Positions 18,842 to 28,525 of a DNA stretch of 49,023 bases are shown one piece after another. Within the stretch, counting starts at the first letter, position 1. Each line of letters opens with the position of its first letter. The notes under the pieces are model-generated. The model ran no database searches and was not told where the DNA came from. It saw nothing but the letters and a program-made list of their open reading frames with translations. The position numbers and the translations under genes were made by a program. Source of the DNA: Chitinophagaceae bacterium (GTDB lineage Bacteria > Bacteroidota > Bacteroidia > Chitinophagales > Chitinophagaceae); assembly GCA_023957755.1 (NCBI GenBank), contig JAMLGT010000021.1:1-49023 (forward strand), read 5' to 3'.

Positions 18842-20425
18842 ATGAAAAGAATTTACTTAATGACTGCGGTGCTGATCCTGTTTGGATTTATGGCACAAGC
18901 CCAGAGATTCCCATTTGGTGGAGGACAAATGCAGCGAAAATTGGATCCGGTTATCCAACAAATGCTGGACGAGGAGACAAACAATTCACAACTTAAACAG
19001 TTGGCTCACGAACTCCTGGACAAGATAGGGCCTCGGCTGGTAGGTACCCCCAAAATGCAACAGGCACACGATTGGGCTGTCGCTAAATATAAAACATGGG
19101 GAATTGAAGCCCGAAATGAGAAATGGGGAGAATGGCGCGGATGGGATCGCGGAATCACCCATATCGACATGATTGCCCCCTGGGTAAGAACGCTCGCAGG
19201 GACACAGCTGGCATGGAGCCCATCTACCAAAGGGAAAACAGTTTCCGGAGATGTAGTTATCATTCCTGAAGTTGCTGACAGCGCCGCTTTTCAAAAGTGG
19301 TTGCCTTCTGTAAAAGGAAAATACGTGATGATCAGTATGGCGCAGCCTACAGGAAGGCCTGATGCTGATTGGAAACAATATGGAACTGAAGAATCAATCA
19401 AGAAAATGAATCACGAAAGAGATTCACTCACTAGAGCCTGGTCGCAGCGTGTGTCAAAGACAGGATACAACACACGTACGCTGCCTGTAGCCCTTGAGAA
19501 AGCCGGTGCGGTAGGCATCCTTACGAATTATTGGAGTAAAGAGTACGGCGCTGACAAAATTTTTTCTGCCTACACAAAGAATATTCCCACAGTAGATATT
19601 TCTCTTGAAGATTATGGGCTGGTGTATCGCCTTGTAGATGGCGGCACACCAGTGAAACTTAATATTCAGGCTGATAGCAAAGAAACAGGTGTGCAGCCCA
19701 CTTTCAATACTATCGGTGAAATAAAGGGAACTGAAAAGCCAAATGAATATATTCTTCTCTCAGCACACTTCGACTCATGGGATGGCGGCACTGGTGCTAC
19801 AGACAATGGTACGGGCACACTTACAATGATGGAGGCAATGAGACTCCTCAAAAAATATTATCCAAATCCTAAGCGGACCATATTAGTTGGCCATTGGGGA
19901 AGTGAAGAGCAGGGCCTTAACGGTTCAAGAGCTTTCGCAGAAGATCATCCCGAAATAATGAAAGGGATGCAGGCCTCTTTCAATCAGGACAATGGAACCG
20001 GAAGAATAGAAAATGTTTCCGGACAGGGATTCCTGTATGCTTATGAATATCTGCAAAGGTGGCTTGCAGCAGTACCGTTTGAGGCTAAGAAGGATATCAA
20101 GACTACCTTTCCCGGATCCCCGGCAAGTGGAGGTACTGATAATGCATCGTTTGTAGCTGTGGGCGCTCCTGCATTTGGACTGGGCAGCCTTAGCTGGGGT
20201 TATTTTAATAATACATGGCACACTAATCTGGATACTTACGACAAGATTGTTTTCGATGATGTACAGAAGAATGCGATATTAACTGCCGCGTTGGCATACA
20301 TGGCGAGCGAAGATCCTTCTTTCTTCAACCGGGAAAAGGCAGTGTTACCTAACAATCCTTTTACAGGACAGCCGGGAGCATGGCCAAAGGCAACTCCCCC
20401 TACCAGAAAAGGTGGATTAGATTAG
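18842..20425 (+). CDS. M28 family zinc peptidase (carboxypeptidase Q-like)
   Basis: 527 residues with a signal peptide (about 1-20, ...FMAQAQ). An inserted PA-like domain is likely in the middle (about 110-270). The catalytic domain has H309-x-D311 in AHFDSWDGG, the bridging Asp in GATDNGTGT (about 320), catalytic EE in SEEQGLNGS (about 354-355), further metal ligands in FNQDNGTG, and a C-terminal His in WHTNLDTYD. All M28 zinc ligands seem present, so it is probably an active exopeptidase (aminopeptidase or dipeptidase type) in the periplasm or outer membrane. The exact specificity is unknown. It is a single gene with an intrinsic terminator at 20458-20485. Confidence 0.9.
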   Translation: MKRIYLMTAVLILFGFMAQAQRFPFGGGQMQRKLDPVIQQMLDEETNNSQLKQLAHELLDKIGPRLVGTPKMQQAHDWAVAKYKTWGIEARNEKWGEWRGWDRGITHIDMIAPWVRTLAGTQLAWSPSTKGKTVSGDVVIIPEVADSAAFQKWLPSVKGKYVMISMAQPTGRPDADWKQYGTEESIKKMNHERDSLTRAWSQRVSKTGYNTRTLPVALEKAGAVGILTNYWSKEYGADKIFSAYTKNIPTVDISLEDYGLVYRLVDGGTPVKLNIQADSKETGVQPTFNTIGEIKGTEKPNEYILLSAHFDSWDGGTGATDNGTGTLTMMEAMRLLKKYYPNPKRTILVGHWGSEEQGLNGSRAFAEDHPEIMKGMQASFNQDNGTGRIENVSGQGFLYAYEYLQRWLAAVPFEAKKDIKTTFPGSPASGGTDNASFVAVGAPAFGLGSLSWGYFNNTWHTNLDTYDKIVFDDVQKNAILTAALAYMASEDPSFFNREKAVLPNNPFTGQPGAWPKATPPTRKGGLD

Positions 20426-20457
20426 TAAAGAATTACTTTTTGATTGATACAATTATT

Positions 20458-20485
20458 AAGGGAGCAGCAATGACTCCCTTTTTTA
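20458..20485 (+). terminator. Rho-independent terminator after the M28 peptidase gene
   Basis: Stem AAGGGAG / CTCCCTT around CAGCAATGA, followed by a T run; about 33 nt after the stop codon. Confidence 0.85.
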
Positions 20486-20591
20486 TGCTTCTGTGAATTC
20501 ATGTATCGAAAATAAGAATCCCTAAAATAATCAGGCCTGCTTTAGAAAGTTAACTCGAATTTGAAAGGGAAAAGAGATAAAGAAAAAACTG

Positions 20592-20677
20592 TACCCGGGA
20601 CGGGAGTTGAACCCGTACAGCCATTGCTGGCCACAGGATTTTAAGTCCTGCGTGTCTACCAGTTCCACCACCCGGGT
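20592..20677 (-). tRNA. tRNA-Leu (anticodon TAA)
   Basis: 86-nt class II tRNA on the minus strand. The acceptor stem is ACCCGGG / CCCGGGT with discriminator A; the D-loop has TGGTAGAC; the anticodon stem-loop is CAGGA-CTTAAAA-TCCTG (anticodon at 20641-20643 on the plus strand). There is a long variable arm around GTGGCCAGCAATGGCT and a T-arm with GGTTCAACTCC. CCA is not encoded. No TAnnTTTG box lies between it and the upstream tRNA-Gly. Confidence 0.97.
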
Positions 20678-20704
20678 AAGATTTTCACAGAGCTGCCTCT
20701 AAAC

Positions 20705-20729
20705 AAAAAAAGCAGGTCACCTGCTTTTT
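20705..20729 (-). terminator. Intrinsic terminator-like hairpin between the two tRNA genes
   Basis: AGCAGG-TCA-CCTGCT stem extended by an A run on one side and a T run on the other. Read on the minus strand it follows tRNA-Gly after 13 nt and ends in a U tract, so it can end the tRNA-Gly transcript before tRNA-Leu. Confidence 0.75.
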
Positions 20730-20742
20730 ATTAGAAGTGATG

Positions 20743-20815
<73 letters not shown>

Positions 20816-20849
20816 TAATAATTTATAAGAACTATTGATTAATGGGCTG

Positions 20850-20880
20850 CAAAAATAGGGGAACAAATGTTGCAGCCAAA
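20850..20880 (-). promoter_or_regulatory. Promoter of tRNA-Gly
   Basis: On the minus strand: TTTG at 20880-20877, a 19-nt spacer, then TATTTTTG at 20857-20850. This is a complete Bacteroidota -33/-7 promoter, ending about 35 nt before the 5' end of the tRNA. Confidence 0.8.
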
Positions 20881-20884
20881 ATTT

Positions 20885-21088
20885 TTATTTATACTGTGGA
20901 TTATACTGCGTATTTGTGGGTATCTCCACTTTAGGCTTACCCTTATACCTGTTGACATAAAGGCCGTAGGTCATTCCCGCAAACAGCGCTAAAACAATAG
21001 CCACCTGGCAATAAAATAAAAACCGGGAAGTGCTGACCCAGCTACGGGCAATGTCTGTATTGGTATTCTCGATTTCTTCGTGTTGCAT
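20885..21088 (-). CDS. Small single-span membrane protein, unknown
   Basis: 67 residues: a polar N-terminus (MQHEEIENTNTDIARSW), one hydrophobic segment (about residues 23-46, FLFYCQVAIVLALFAGMTYGLY) and a basic then polar tail (RYKGKPKVEIPTNTQYNP). I do not recognise a family. A membrane-anchored protein with the tail on one face of the inner membrane is the simplest reading. It starts 46 nt after the glycosyltransferase gene on the same strand and may be co-transcribed, though CAAAAATA at 21109-21116 (TATTTTTG on the minus strand) could be its own -7 box. Confidence 0.65.
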   Translation of the reverse strand: MQHEEIENTNTDIARSWVSTSRFLFYCQVAIVLALFAGMTYGLYVNRYKGKPKVEIPTNTQYNPQYK

Positions 21089-21134
21089 GGTTAAGATTTT
21101 ATTGCTGACAAAAATAACAGTTTGATTTGAAATA

Positions 21135-22166
21135 TCATTTTTTAATCTTCACAATATCTGAAAATATTTTTTTGCCTCTGGCAAAGTACTCCCACACAAT
21201 ACTACCATTATATACACCGGAATGACTATTCAATGGCTTATTTGCTGTTTTGACTTTCTCTTCAAATAGAACCCACCGATAAAATGAAAAGTGGGCCTCC
21301 ACAATGGTGAAGCAATACCTGAGTTTCCCTGTTAATAAAAACCTGATACCTGCTACGCCATCAAGAACCATTCTTAATAAAATTGTTACAGATTTTTCTG
21401 AAGCGCTCTGGTTTTTCCAGATCATAATCAGATTGTTTCTGTAGTTTAGAAATAATTTTCTGGGATTATCATGCGACAGGCTCCCGCCTCCCAGATGATA
21501 CACTATAGACGATGGACATACGTAAACCTTTTTTCCATTGTTTTTAACCCGCCAACACCAGTCAATTTCTTCCTGATGCGCAAAGAAAAAATCATCAAAT
21601 CCACCTATACCCAGAAAATCATCCGTTCTCACCATCATAGCAGCGCCACTTGCCCAAAACACTTCGCTAATGGAATCATATTGCCCCTTGTCAGTTTCCA
21701 GTGTTTCAAATATCCTGCCACGACAAAACGGATAACCTAATCTGTCAATCCAGCCTCCTGCTGCTCCTGCATACTCAAACATCGTCCTCTGATTAAGGGA
21801 TAAAATCCTTGGCTGGCAAGCAGCTATAGTGTCATCCGATTCCATCAAATGTAACATTGGCTGAATCCATCCCCTTGTAACTTCCACATCACTGTTAAGT
21901 AAGATATAGTACGAGGCAGAAATCTCCTTAAGCGCACGGTTGTATCCTTCAGCAAATCCATAATTTTTCCCCAGGCAACAGACTCTCAATGCAGGATACG
22001 TTTCCTTCAGAAATGATACAGAATCATCCGTGGAGCCATTATCTGCAATGATAATCTCAGCCTCAGACTCCGAATGTGCAATGACAGAAGGCAGGAATTG
22101 CTGTAAATACTTTTTCCCGTTCCAGTTGAGAATAACTACAGCAATATGAGGTTTTAGTGTATCCAT
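21135..22166 (-). CDS. Glycosyltransferase family 2 (rhamnosyltransferase-like)
   Basis: 343 residues. The N-terminal GT-A domain has VVILNWNG (10-17), the nucleotide-binding IIADNGSTDDS (39-49), the KNYGFAEGYNRAL segment and an NSD metal motif (91-93, in LLNSDVEV). The acceptor side shows GGFDDFFFAHQEEIDWCWR, typical of the WcaA/rhamnosyltransferase-like group. No transmembrane helix is clear at the N-terminus; a hydrophobic stretch near 260-285 may associate with the membrane. It probably transfers a sugar in glycan or glycolipid synthesis; donor and acceptor are unknown. Divergent from the histidine kinase gene. TATGTTTG on the minus strand at 22186-22193 is a candidate -7 box. Confidence 0.87.
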   Translation of the reverse strand: MDTLKPHIAVVILNWNGKKYLQQFLPSVIAHSESEAEIIIADNGSTDDSVSFLKETYPALRVCCLGKNYGFAEGYNRALKEISASYYILLNSDVEVTRGWIQPMLHLMESDDTIAACQPRILSLNQRTMFEYAGAAGGWIDRLGYPFCRGRIFETLETDKGQYDSISEVFWASGAAMMVRTDDFLGIGGFDDFFFAHQEEIDWCWRVKNNGKKVYVCPSSIVYHLGGGSLSHDNPRKLFLNYRNNLIMIWKNQSASEKSVTILLRMVLDGVAGIRFLLTGKLRYCFTIVEAHFSFYRWVLFEEKVKTANKPLNSHSGVYNGSIVWEYFARGKKIFSDIVKIKK

Positions 22167-22185
22167 CCTTAAGTGAGAATTGCAA

Positions 22186-22193
22186 CAAACATA
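22186..22193 (-). promoter_or_regulatory. Predicted -7 element of the glycosyltransferase gene
   Basis: TATGTTTG on the minus strand, 19 nt before the ATG at 22166; full TAnnTTTG match without a clear -33 TTG. Confidence 0.4.
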
Positions 22194-22251
22194 AAAGATT
22201 TTACGTTTTAAATTCTACCTTTCATCTTTCTATCTTCAGAACCGGAATACT

Positions 22252-23400
22252 ATGTTCAGACCTTTTCTGAATTTCAGGACACTACTCGCACTGATCGCCG
22301 TAGCTATTGTGACCGGCACCATCTTTTATTCCAATTATCTGTCCAAGAAAATTGCAGAGGAAGAACGCGAAAAAATCAGTCAGTGGATTGCTGCAAACAA
22401 TTTTATAGCTGCTGCTCCTTCTCAGGCTGATATTACCCTCGCCAGCCAGATACAACAAAACAACAACGACATCCCTGTAATCTGGACTAACGAGAAAGAC
22501 AGTATTATCGACTTTAAGAATCTTGATTCACTCAAGGCGAGGTCTAAAGAGTACGTCAGAAAAAAATTGGCCGACTTTAAGAAGAAAAATGCACCACTCG
22601 TGGTAGTACTTAACCGGTCGCCTTATGTGGCTGACAAATATTATTATGACGACTCGCTGCTCCTGAAGCAGATCAGGTATTTTCCTTCTGTGCAGCTATT
22701 GATTGTTGCCCTCTTTATTCTTGTGGTAATTTATTCGATAACTGTGAGAAATAAAGCCACTCAGAATCAGGTATGGGCAGGTATGGCCAGGGAAACTGCC
22801 CACCAACTGGGCACACCGCTCACCTCGTTGCAAGGCTGGGTAGAGATTCTAAACGAAGGGCAGGAAAGCAGAGAGATAGCCCAACAAATGCAGAAGGATG
22901 TTACCAGGCTGCGCCTGATTAGTGATCGCTTTGGAAAAATTGGAAGCGCGCCACACCTTGAACCCAATAATATTGTTGCGTTAGTAAGTAATATGATTGC
23001 TTATATCAAAAGAATTGCACCTGAGAAAGTCAGATTTGATCTACAGACTGACAACCCCGACATCACCGCAAAAGTCTCAGCCCCGCTTTTTGATTGGGTG
23101 ATTGAAAATCTGCTCAAAAATGCACTGGATGCCATGGACGGAAAGGGAGAGATTAAGATTGTGATTTCAGAATCCGGCAACCAGGTGGCCCTGGATATTA
23201 AAGATGACGGTAAGGGAATGACAAAAAACACCATCAGCAAAATCTTCAAGCCCGGATTCACGACCAAAAAAAGAGGCTGGGGGTTAGGGCTGTCGCTTTG
23301 CAAGAGGATCGTAGAACAATACCACCAGGGTCAGTTGTTTGTTAAAAACAGTGAACCGGGGAAAGGCACTACCTTCAGGATTATTCTGGATCGGATATAA
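22252..23400 (+). CDS. Sensor histidine kinase, orphan
   Basis: 382 residues. TM1 is about residues 10-28 and TM2 about 144-164 (VQLLIVALFILVVIYSI), leaving a periplasmic sensor region of about 115 residues without a recognisable fold. The dimerisation/phosphoacceptor motif is GMARETAHQLGTPLTSLQGW with H184. The ATPase domain shows the N box ENLLKNALDAM, G1 DIKDDGKGM, F box FKPGFTTKK and G2 GWGLGLSLCKRIVE. All catalytic boxes are intact. No response regulator is next to it, so the partner must be encoded elsewhere. Convergent with ribBA. Confidence 0.92.
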   Translation: MFRPFLNFRTLLALIAVAIVTGTIFYSNYLSKKIAEEEREKISQWIAANNFIAAAPSQADITLASQIQQNNNDIPVIWTNEKDSIIDFKNLDSLKARSKEYVRKKLADFKKKNAPLVVVLNRSPYVADKYYYDDSLLLKQIRYFPSVQLLIVALFILVVIYSITVRNKATQNQVWAGMARETAHQLGTPLTSLQGWVEILNEGQESREIAQQMQKDVTRLRLISDRFGKIGSAPHLEPNNIVALVSNMIAYIKRIAPEKVRFDLQTDNPDITAKVSAPLFDWVIENLLKNALDAMDGKGEIKIVISESGNQVALDIKDDGKGMTKNTISKIFKPGFTTKKRGWGLGLSLCKRIVEQYHQGQLFVKNSEPGKGTTFRIILDRI

Positions 23401-23435
23401 ATAATTTTCAGGAATCCCGATGTTTGCTACAGCCT

Positions 23436-24644
23436 CTAATGGCTACACAAAATCTTGTGTCCCATTTTATCTCTCTTTGTGATCAGATATTTTTCATTAT
23501 ACTCGTTTGGCTCAATCTCAATAGGGAGTGTTTCTACAATTTCGAGTCCGTACCCAAGTAGCCCTACCCTCTTTTTGGGGTTATTGCTCAGTAGCCTGAT
23601 TTTTGAAATTCCCAAAGCTCTTAATATCTGGGCGCCCACTCCATAATCCCTGTTATCTGCCTTAAAACCGAGTTTCAAATTGGCTTCTACGGTATCAAGC
23701 CCCTGTTCCTGCAGTTTATATGCTTTGAGTTTGTTTAGCAAACCAATACCTCTTCCTTCCTGGTTCATATAGAGCACAAGGCCTTTCCCTTCTCTTTCTA
23801 CCATTTGCATTGCAGTATGTAATTGATCTCCACAGTCGCACCTGAGCGATCCCAGAATGTCGCCTGTAAGGCAACTGCTGTGCACACGAACCATAACCGG
23901 TTCTCCTTCTTTCCAATCCCCCTTTTTAAGAGCCAGGTGTACTTCGTTGGTATTTATCTGTGTGAAGGCGATAAGCTCAAATTCACCCCATTTAGTGGGC
24001 ATCTTCACTCGCTCCTCTTCTCGGATAAGTGTTTCATTTCTGAGTCGATACTGAATCAGGTCCTTGATAGAAACCAATTTGAGGTTATGAAAATCAGCTA
24101 TTTTTCTTAATTCAGGCAATCTGGCCATTGTGCCATCTTCGTTCATTATCTCTACCAGTACGCCAGCCTCTCCATGACCTGCTATCTTCGCCAGATCTAC
24201 TGTAGCTTCAGTGTGGCCGGCTCTGCGGAGCACACCGCCATTTCTGGCTTTAAGCGGAAAAATGTGGCCGGGTCTTCCCAGATCAGACGGTTTGGTTTCC
24301 GGATTTATAATTGCCTGCACAGTCTTTGCGCGATCATGTGCTGAGATACCGGTGGTGCATCCATGGCCTAAGAGGTCGACACTCACGGTGAAGGGAGTAG
24401 CATGCAGAGCAGTATTTTTCTGAACCATAAGGTCCAATTCCAGCTCATCGCACCGGGACTCAGAAATAGGCATACACACCAACCCTCTGCCGTACTTGCT
24501 CATAAAATTTATGATCTCGGGTGTCACATTTTTGGCCGAAGTCACAAAATCACCTTCGTTTTCTCTGTCCTCATCATCTACCACTATCACCAGTTTTCCC
24601 TTTTTTATATCTTCAATAGCTTCTTCTATCGTATCCAGTATCAT
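23436..24644 (-). CDS. ribBA: Bifunctional DHBP synthase / GTP cyclohydrolase II
   Basis: Catalyses both entry steps of riboflavin synthesis: ribulose-5-phosphate to 3,4-dihydroxy-2-butanone-4-phosphate (N-terminal half) and GTP to the diaminopyrimidine precursor (C-terminal half). Of 402 residues, the RibB domain has [11 protein letters not shown] (about 22-32), then TGISAHDRA and [11 protein letters not shown]. The RibA domain has the zinc site [15 protein letters not shown] (about 255-269) and [10 protein letters not shown]. Both active sites look complete. No FMN riboswitch is seen in the 300 nt upstream; the box TAACTTTG at 24664-24671 is the likely promoter. No other rib genes are nearby. 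Confidence 0.97.
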   Translation of the reverse strand: MILDTIEEAIEDIKKGKLVIVVDDEDRENEGDFVTSAKNVTPEIINFMSKYGRGLVCMPISESRCDELELDLMVQKNTALHATPFTVSVDLLGHGCTTGISAHDRAKTVQAIINPETKPSDLGRPGHIFPLKARNGGVLRRAGHTEATVDLAKIAGHGEAGVLVEIMNEDGTMARLPELRKIADFHNLKLVSIKDLIQYRLRNETLIREEERVKMPTKWGEFELIAFTQINTNEVHLALKKGDWKEGEPVMVRVHSSCLTGDILGSLRCDCGDQLHTAMQMVEREGKGLVLYMNQEGRGIGLLNKLKAYKLQEQGLDTVEANLKLGFKADNRDYGVGAQILRALGISKIRLLSNNPKKRVGLLGYGLEIVETLPIEIEPNEYNEKYLITKRDKMGHKILCSH

Positions 24645-24663
24645 GATTCATTTTTAATTTTCG

Positions 24664-24698
24664 CAAAGTTACGACCTATGGTACTAATATTTCAATTG
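24664..24698 (-). promoter_or_regulatory. Predicted promoter of ribBA
   Basis: Minus strand: TAACTTTG at 24671-24664, 19 nt before the start codon. A possible -33 TTG (plus-strand CAA at 24693-24695) lies 21 nt upstream rather than the usual 19. The rest of 24699-24953 holds nothing I can identify except the leader of the following receptor gene, with TTTCTTTG (24921-24928) as a one-mismatch -7 box. Confidence 0.5.
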
Positions 24699-24953
24699 TA
24701 AACAAATAGTAACAATTATGTAAGTAAAGCGCACGAAGGCCGGGTATCAACAACTGATTTCTGTATATTAAAGCAGTGATTGGGTATAAATAAAAGCATA
24801 TTGAAACTGCCAGGATAATTTGAGATTTTCAACTTCTGATAATTATCCACAATTCACAATACGGATAGCTTCTATGCCTTTAAGAGTTTATAAAAAAAAG
24901 AAGGTAATTGGTAATAATTCAGTTTCTTTGCACCATCAAAAAAACAACGATTT

Positions 24954-27900
24954 ATGAACTTTAAAAGAATTTTACCAATTCTATTTGTTGGCCTGTTTGC
25001 GCCTTTTTTGATTAAGGCACAGGTGACAACCAGTAGTATTACCGGATTCGTGAAGTCGGTAAGCGGTGAAGCACTTGAGGGTGCTACTATCACGGCTGTA
25101 CACGTTCCTTCTGGTACAAAGTATTTCACGGTGAGCCAGAAAAACGGAGTATTTAACATCCCCAATGCAAGAATCGGGGGGCCCTACACAATTTCAGCAG
25201 AGTCCGTTGGATATGCTACTCAAACTTATCAGGATGTGACTTTGAGGTTGGGTGAAGCATTTAATGCACAGTTTACGCTTTCAAGTGAGGCAAGTGTATT
25301 AAGTGAAGTCACTATTACAGCATCAGGAAGTCCCACTACTATAAAAACTGGTGCAAGTACCAATATTAATGCAAGACAAATTGCGACATTACCTTCATAT
25401 AGCAGAAGTGTAACTGATTTGACCAGGCTGACACCACAAGCATCCGGAACCTCATTTGCCGGACGTGATGGCCGCTTCAACAACCTGCAGGTAGATGGTG
25501 CAAACCTCAATAACAACTTTGGTTTGTCAAGTGATCCGTTACCTGGTGGAGGAGCAAGCCCGATTTCTATTGAAACATTTGATGAAATCAGTATTAATAT
25601 TGCTCCATTCGATGTACGGCAGTCAGGCTTTACCGGAGCCGGGCTCAATATCACTACTAAGAGTGGTACCAACACTTTCCACGGATCTGCGTATGGTTTT
25701 TACAGAGACCAGACTTTCCAGGGTAAGTATGTCGGTAAGACAAAATTACCGGAAGCTTCCTTCTCTAAAAACAAGAGCTATGGTGCAACCTTAGGTGGGC
25801 CAATTATCAAAGACAAATTGTTCTTCTTTGGAAACATCGAGGTGGAAAACAATCAGGTTCCCAATCCTACAACCTGGTTACCAACCGGGCTGGCAGGGGT
25901 TCCCGCAAATAACCAGTCTGCATCTCCTAAGGACTCATTAGAGAAATTCAAGCAGTATTTGCTTTCCAAATACGGTTACGATGCAGGTACTTACGATCAG
26001 CGTCCTAATTTCGTTACCAAGAATACCAAGTGGCTGGCCAAGTTAGACTGGAACATTAGCAATAAGCATAAGTTAACTTTAAAGTATTCTGATTTTAGTG
26101 GATCTGATCAATCTCCTGTTAACGGATCAAGCGTACCTAATAGTGCCGCAGGTGGTTTCTCAATCACAAACCCAATTACCGGTGTGACAGGTTCTTCTCA
26201 GGGAAGATTACCAAATAACAGAAACAGTAATCAGGCAATCGCACTTTCTAATTCTGATTATGGATTCAATCACGTAGTACAGTCAGGTTCGGTTGAGTTG
26301 AATAGTAACTTTAGCTCCAGATGGTCTAATCAATTACTATTAACTTATACCCATATTAATGATACCCGCTTTAGTCCTGGTGGAATATTCCCGACTATTG
26401 AAATTTTCAATGGCGATGGAACAGTGGCTGGTGTAACTCCCGGTCGTAACTATATGACTGCCGGAACAGATCCATTCACCAATAATAACGACGTCGTTAA
26501 TAATATTGCAATCTTCACTGATAACGTGACCCACTTTGCTGGTAAGCATACCATCACTGCGGGTGTTACCTATGAACAACAAAAAGTAGGTAACGCGTTT
26601 ATGGCGGGGTCTGAAAGCTATTACATATATAATACCCTGAATGAGTTTATGAACGATGCCCCTCCGGCATTCTATTCCTATACTTATTCTTTGGTGCCGG
26701 GACAAAAGAAGGTTTTCTCCGCAAATCTGAAATTTGGACAGTTGGGTGCTTATATTCAGGATGAAATCAACTTCAACCCCAACTTCAAACTCACTTATGG
26801 ATTGAGAGTGGATGCTCCTATTTACTTAGAGCAACCGATTGAAAACCCTGCTATTTCTGCACTTCAATTCCCTAATAAGGATGGTGTAATGACAAATTAT
26901 ACTACCGGATCATGGCCGAAAGGGAAACTGATGCTTTCTCCACGTGCAGGTTTCAGATGGAAAGTGCCGTCTGATCCGTCACTCGTTATTCGTGGTGGTG
27001 TAGGAGTATTTGCCGGAAGAATTCCATTTGTGTTCCTGACCAATATGCCGACAAACAGTGGCGTATATCAAAATGGCGTGGTAATAAACCAAAAAGCTGA
27101 TCTGGCTTCTATCAAGTTTAATCCTGACCCGGATGCATACAGAGGCCTGTTTCCTGACCAGGTTACTGCCGTTGCGCCTAAGAGTTTTGTCCTGATAGAT
27201 CCTGAGTTCAAATTCCCTAAAATCTTAAGGACCAACTTTGGCGTTGAGAAACAACTTGGAAATGGATTCTCAGCAAATCTGGACATCCTTTACACAAAGG
27301 ATCTTCACGCGGTGAGAATGCGCAACGTGAACCTGATAGCACCAACTGGTGTGCTGAAAGGTGAAGATAGCAGGCCTTACTACCCTACAACTCAGGTAGG
27401 AAGTGGAAAGTCTGTTAATCCTGCACTTGGAAACATCATCATGCTTGAAAATGTAAATAAAGGATACTCTTTCTCTACCACTGCACAAATCAGTAAGAGA
27501 ATGAGAAAAGGATTTTATGGTTCATTAGCCTACACTTATACACTAGCCACAGAAGTAAGTCCGAACCCCGGATCACAGGCTAACTCAGCATGGCAGTCGA
27601 TCATAAACCGCGGTACCCCTAACGAGGCTGAACTATATTATTCTGCTTACGGAATGCCGCATAGAATTGTAGGTAATATTAGTTATCGTTTGGAATACGG
27701 TGGACACTTTGCTACAACGCTTAGCCTATACTATGAAGGAGCAAACAATTCTAAATACTCCTACATCGTAGGCGGAGATATCAACAGAGATGGAAACAAC
27801 GCATCAGACCTTATGTACATTTATGCAAAAGGATCAGACGTTCCTTTCGTAGTGAACGGTGCATTCTCTATTGCTGACCAGCAAAAGGCTTATGATGATT

Positions 27901-28286
27901 TCGTAGCAAGCTCTCCATATTTATCAAGGCATAAAGGCCAATATGCAGAAAGAAATGCTGCCCTGACTCCTTGGTTTAACAGAGTAGATGCTCGTTTATT
28001 GCAAGACTTCTATATCAAGGCCGGTGGCCAACAGCACAACCTGCAGTTTATTGTGGACATAGTTAACCTGCCTAACCTCCTGGTTAGAAACTGGGGTATC
28101 AGACAGGGATACACTGTCAACAACCCGCTTACCCTGAAAGGCGTTGATGCAAATGGCAATCCTACCTTTACTATGGCAACTCAGAACATTGGAGGCACTC
28201 TCCATCTGAGAGATGCTGCATTCTCCAAGTTGACTTCTTACTCTACAACCTGGGGTATGAACCTTGGAATTAAGTACTTCTTCTAA
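24954..28286 (+). CDS. TonB-dependent receptor, Oar-like
   Basis: 1110 residues. The signal peptide is about 1-23 (...LIKAQ). A carboxypeptidase regulatory-like beta-sandwich follows (about 28-115, SSITGFVKSVSGEALEGATI...). A plug domain begins at SEVTITASG and includes SRSVTDLTRLTPQASG and LQVDGANLNNNFG. A large barrel ends at WGMNLGIKYFF, with a terminal Phe as in outer-membrane proteins. The FDEISINIAPFDVRQSGFTGAGLNI segment is typical of the Oar/TonB-dependent-receptor group common in Bacteroidota and myxobacteria. Ligand unknown; there is no SusD-like partner, so it is not a classical polysaccharide-utilisation pair. It is a single gene with its own terminator. Confidence 0.92.
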   Translation: MNFKRILPILFVGLFAPFLIKAQVTTSSITGFVKSVSGEALEGATITAVHVPSGTKYFTVSQKNGVFNIPNARIGGPYTISAESVGYATQTYQDVTLRLGEAFNAQFTLSSEASVLSEVTITASGSPTTIKTGASTNINARQIATLPSYSRSVTDLTRLTPQASGTSFAGRDGRFNNLQVDGANLNNNFGLSSDPLPGGGASPISIETFDEISINIAPFDVRQSGFTGAGLNITTKSGTNTFHGSAYGFYRDQTFQGKYVGKTKLPEASFSKNKSYGATLGGPIIKDKLFFFGNIEVENNQVPNPTTWLPTGLAGVPANNQSASPKDSLEKFKQYLLSKYGYDAGTYDQRPNFVTKNTKWLAKLDWNISNKHKLTLKYSDFSGSDQSPVNGSSVPNSAAGGFSITNPITGVTGSSQGRLPNNRNSNQAIALSNSDYGFNHVVQSGSVELNSNFSSRWSNQLLLTYTHINDTRFSPGGIFPTIEIFNGDGTVAGVTPGRNYMTAGTDPFTNNNDVVNNIAIFTDNVTHFAGKHTITAGVTYEQQKVGNAFMAGSESYYIYNTLNEFMNDAPPAFYSYTYSLVPGQKKVFSANLKFGQLGAYIQDEINFNPNFKLTYGLRVDAPIYLEQPIENPAISALQFPNKDGVMTNYTTGSWPKGKLMLSPRAGFRWKVPSDPSLVIRGGVGVFAGRIPFVFLTNMPTNSGVYQNGVVINQKADLASIKFNPDPDAYRGLFPDQVTAVAPKSFVLIDPEFKFPKILRTNFGVEKQLGNGFSANLDILYTKDLHAVRMRNVNLIAPTGVLKGEDSRPYYPTTQVGSGKSVNPALGNIIMLENVNKGYSFSTTAQISKRMRKGFYGSLAYTYTLATEVSPNPGSQANSAWQSIINRGTPNEAELYYSAYGMPHRIVGNISYRLEYGGHFATTLSLYYEGANNSKYSYIVGGDINRDGNNASDLMYIYAKGSDVPFVVNGAFSIADQQKAYDDFVASSPYLSRHKGQYAERNAALTPWFNRVDARLLQDFYIKAGGQQHNLQFIVDIVNLPNLLVRNWGIRQGYTVNNPLTLKGVDANGNPTFTMATQNIGGTLHLRDAAFSKLTSYSTTWGMNLGIKYFF

Positions 28287-28308
28287 AAATTGAAGTCATA
28301 ATATATGA

Positions 28309-28340
28309 GAAGGCTACCACACAGGTAGCCTTCTTTATTT
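28309..28340 (+). terminator. Rho-independent terminator after the Oar-like receptor
   Basis: Stem GAAGGCTACC / GGTAGCCTTC with loop ACACA, then TTTATTT; 23 nt after the stop codon. Confidence 0.9.
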
Positions 28341-28374
28341 CCTGCCGGATTAGCTCTCAAATAATAGGATATTA

Positions 28375-28511
28375 ATTGTCCGGATAAGTTGGGTCAAACC
28401 CCGGCGGGCTTTGGTATTAAATTTATTACCCTACCCTTAAGTGATGAGCGGGGAAAGCCTTATTCAACTAGTACTTTAGCCTCGTTTGGAATAATCTAAC
28501 CGGATCACAAT
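28375..28511. repeat. MITE-like element, copy 1 (divergent)
   Basis: 137-bp element beginning ATTGTCCGGATAAG and ending CCGGATCACAAT, with imperfect terminal inverted repeats. Inside is a hairpin of the form AAACCCC-GGCGGG-CTTT followed by TTATTACCCTACCC. It is clearly related to copy 2 in order and sequence but has diverged. No coding frame. A target-site duplication is not obvious. Confidence 0.6.
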
Positions 28512-28525
28512 GATAGAATATTATT

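Noticed and set aside
24645-24953. FMN riboswitch upstream of ribBA
   Set aside because: The conserved RFN sequence blocks are not seen on the minus strand; only a simple promoter box close to the start codon.
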